From positions 2,790,001 through 2,854,000 of the forward strand of contig JAGTXO010000001.1 of assembly GCA_019448385.1 (NCBI GenBank): 64,000 nucleotides of DNA, written 5' to 3'. Positions 63,101-64,000 of the stretch are shown here, in pieces (position 1 is the stretch's first letter; each line of letters begins with the position of its first letter). The notes beneath the pieces were generated by a model. It ran no database searches and was not told the DNA's origin. It was given only the letters and a program-made list of their open reading frames with translations. A program made the position numbers and the translations under genes. This stretch comes from Diacronema lutheri. Lineage: Eukaryota; Haptophyta; Pavlovophyceae; Pavlovales; Pavlovaceae.

Positions 63101-64000
63101 GGACGCGGCGGCGGCGGGTGCGCCGGCGATGGCGGGCGCGACGAGCGGCGGCTCGAGCTCGAAGGCGGTGGCGTACGGCGCGGGCAAGTCGGCCTCGCTG
63201 ACCGGCGGCGGCGGCGGCGGCGGCGCCTCCTTGCCGCCCTTGCCGCCCTTTGCGCCCGCAGCCTCCTTCTTGGCGGCGGCCGCGCCCTTCTTGCCAACCA
63301 CGGCCGCGGCCGCCGCCTGCTCCGCCGCGGACGGCAGCTCGCCGCGCAGCGCCTTGCCGAGCTCGACGGCGGTGCGCACGTGCGCGCGCCACGCGGCGCG
63401 CGCCGCATCCGCGCGCGCCGCGTGCTGCGCGCTCACCGCCGCGCGCTCGGCCGCGCGCGCGCGCGCCGCCGCGCGGCGCACCGCACGCTCAACCTCATAC
63501 GCGTGCACGTCCTCGGGCGCCATCGCGTCGTATTCTGCCTCGCTCAGCTCGTCGAAGGGCTCGAGCAGCGGCATGGGCGCGAGCGCCGCGTCCAGCTCCG
63601 CGCGCAGCAGCGCCTCGCGCTCCGCCTCGTTGATCGTCACCTCGAAGAAGCGCAGGCGGCCGGACGAGCCGACGGCCGCGCCGGCCGGCAGCCCATCGGC
63701 GACGAGCGCCGCGCGCGCGCCGTCGCCGATCGCCGAGGCGACATCGAGCTGCGTGTCCGCCTCGACGAACGTGCACCCAACGCCGTCGATCACCACCGCG
63801 GCGCACGTCGCAATCTCGCGCACGGCGAGCGCGGCGCTCACGACGCGCGTGAGCAGCTCGCGCGGCAGCGGCCTGCACTCGCCGGGCGTCGCGGCGGCCG
63901 CGGCGGCGGCGGCGGCGGCGGCGGCGGCAACAGGAGCGGCGGCCGCGGCGGCCGTCGGCGGCGGCGATGCCGCCGTCGTCGTCCGAGCGGGCGACGGCGC
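54169..64000 (-). CDS. HYDIN: HYDIN, axonemal central-pair protein (C-terminal ~3,080 residues; start off the window)
   Basis: The gene enters from the right edge with an open frame. Exons on the minus strand: beyond 64000 to 56153, 56019-55810, 55614-55532, 55406-54779 and 54642-54169. HYDIN is a giant scaffold of the cilium central-pair apparatus needed for bending. The visible part begins with an Ala/Pro run and a block like the Hydin adenylate-kinase-like domain (VVIDGVGCTFVEADTQLD), then many ASH/MSP-type immunoglobulin-like repeats with recurring FEISNNGEFEWAF, FEWGPLLVG and VTFKP-like strands (for example FSFGAALVGAECAERVRISN, FGPLLVGQRARETVSLRNTE). Basic Lys/Ala/Gly-rich inserts separate some repeats (about 58910-59080, 61600-61720, 63200-63310). 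It ends APLRWIFYLRGDV. The first exon alone exceeds 7.8 kb; introns cluster at the 3' end, a 5'-intron-poor layout. Confidence 0.93.

Noticed and set aside
1-64000. tRNA, rRNA and snRNA genes
   Set aside because: No cloverleaf with a recognisable T-loop word and no rRNA blocks were found by eye; a covariance-model scan would be decisive.

Overview
The window is nuclear DNA from a very GC-rich, gene-dense, photosynthetic and flagellated eukaryotic microbe. Photosynthesis is indicated by a plastid galactolipid synthase (MGDG synthase). A motile cilium is indicated by HYDIN and a CEP70-like centrosomal protein. Genes are packed head-to-head or tail-to-tail, often tens of bases apart, with one to four short introns (mostly 96-380 nt). 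Most 5' splice sites read GTGCG(C/T/G) rather than GTRAGT. A haptophyte of the Pavlova/Diacronema kind would fit; this is an inference, and other GC-rich algae are not excluded.

Layout: 1-117 start of a membrane protein running off the left edge (-); 144-1629 mitochondrial carrier (+); 1797-5531 large Ala/Arg-rich coiled coil (+); 5632-6558 SET/MYND methyltransferase (-); about 6680-12185 decayed DIRS-like tyrosine-recombinase retroelement, followed by a 67-bp satellite (12223-12960) and a C17A17 tract; 13324-17754 second giant coiled coil (+); 18020-18199 ribosomal protein uS14/RPS29 lacking most zinc ligands (+); 18693-21848 polytopic membrane TKL kinase (+); 21928-23822 threonine synthase (-); 23855-25450 SLC35F-type transporter (+); 25487-27823 secreted SPPP-rich protein (-); 27940-31042 CEP70-like (-); 31148-34151 TM9/nonaspanin (+); 34491-34970 small membrane protein (-); 34979-36064 WDR83-like WD40 (+); 36065-37939 satellite and minisatellite desert; 37940-39165 NAD-dependent epimerase (+); 39396-40229 hypothetical (+); 40557-42212 GT31 glycosyltransferase (+); 42947-45236 secreted thioredoxin-fold protein with fourteen 13-residue DxDGDG repeats (-); 45328-47155 MGDG synthase (+); 47227-48178 NSE2-like SUMO ligase (-); 48293-50469 EF-hand protein (+); 50613-52573 START-domain protein (+); 52655-53945 alpha/beta hydrolase (-); 54169-64000 HYDIN, C-terminal ~3,080 residues, running off the right edge (-).

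The genes do not form one pathway; they are housekeeping, secretory, cytoskeletal and plastid genes side by side. The items that look least familiar are the thioredoxin/DxDGDG-repeat protein, the membrane kinase, the zinc-poor uS14, the GTGCG splice donors with apparent GC-AG introns, and two satellites whose unit lengths (32 and 67 bp) are not multiples of three yet carry no stops in six or three frames. Exon joins given below were deduced from reading-frame continuity, phase agreement and family conservation; no transcript evidence was available.
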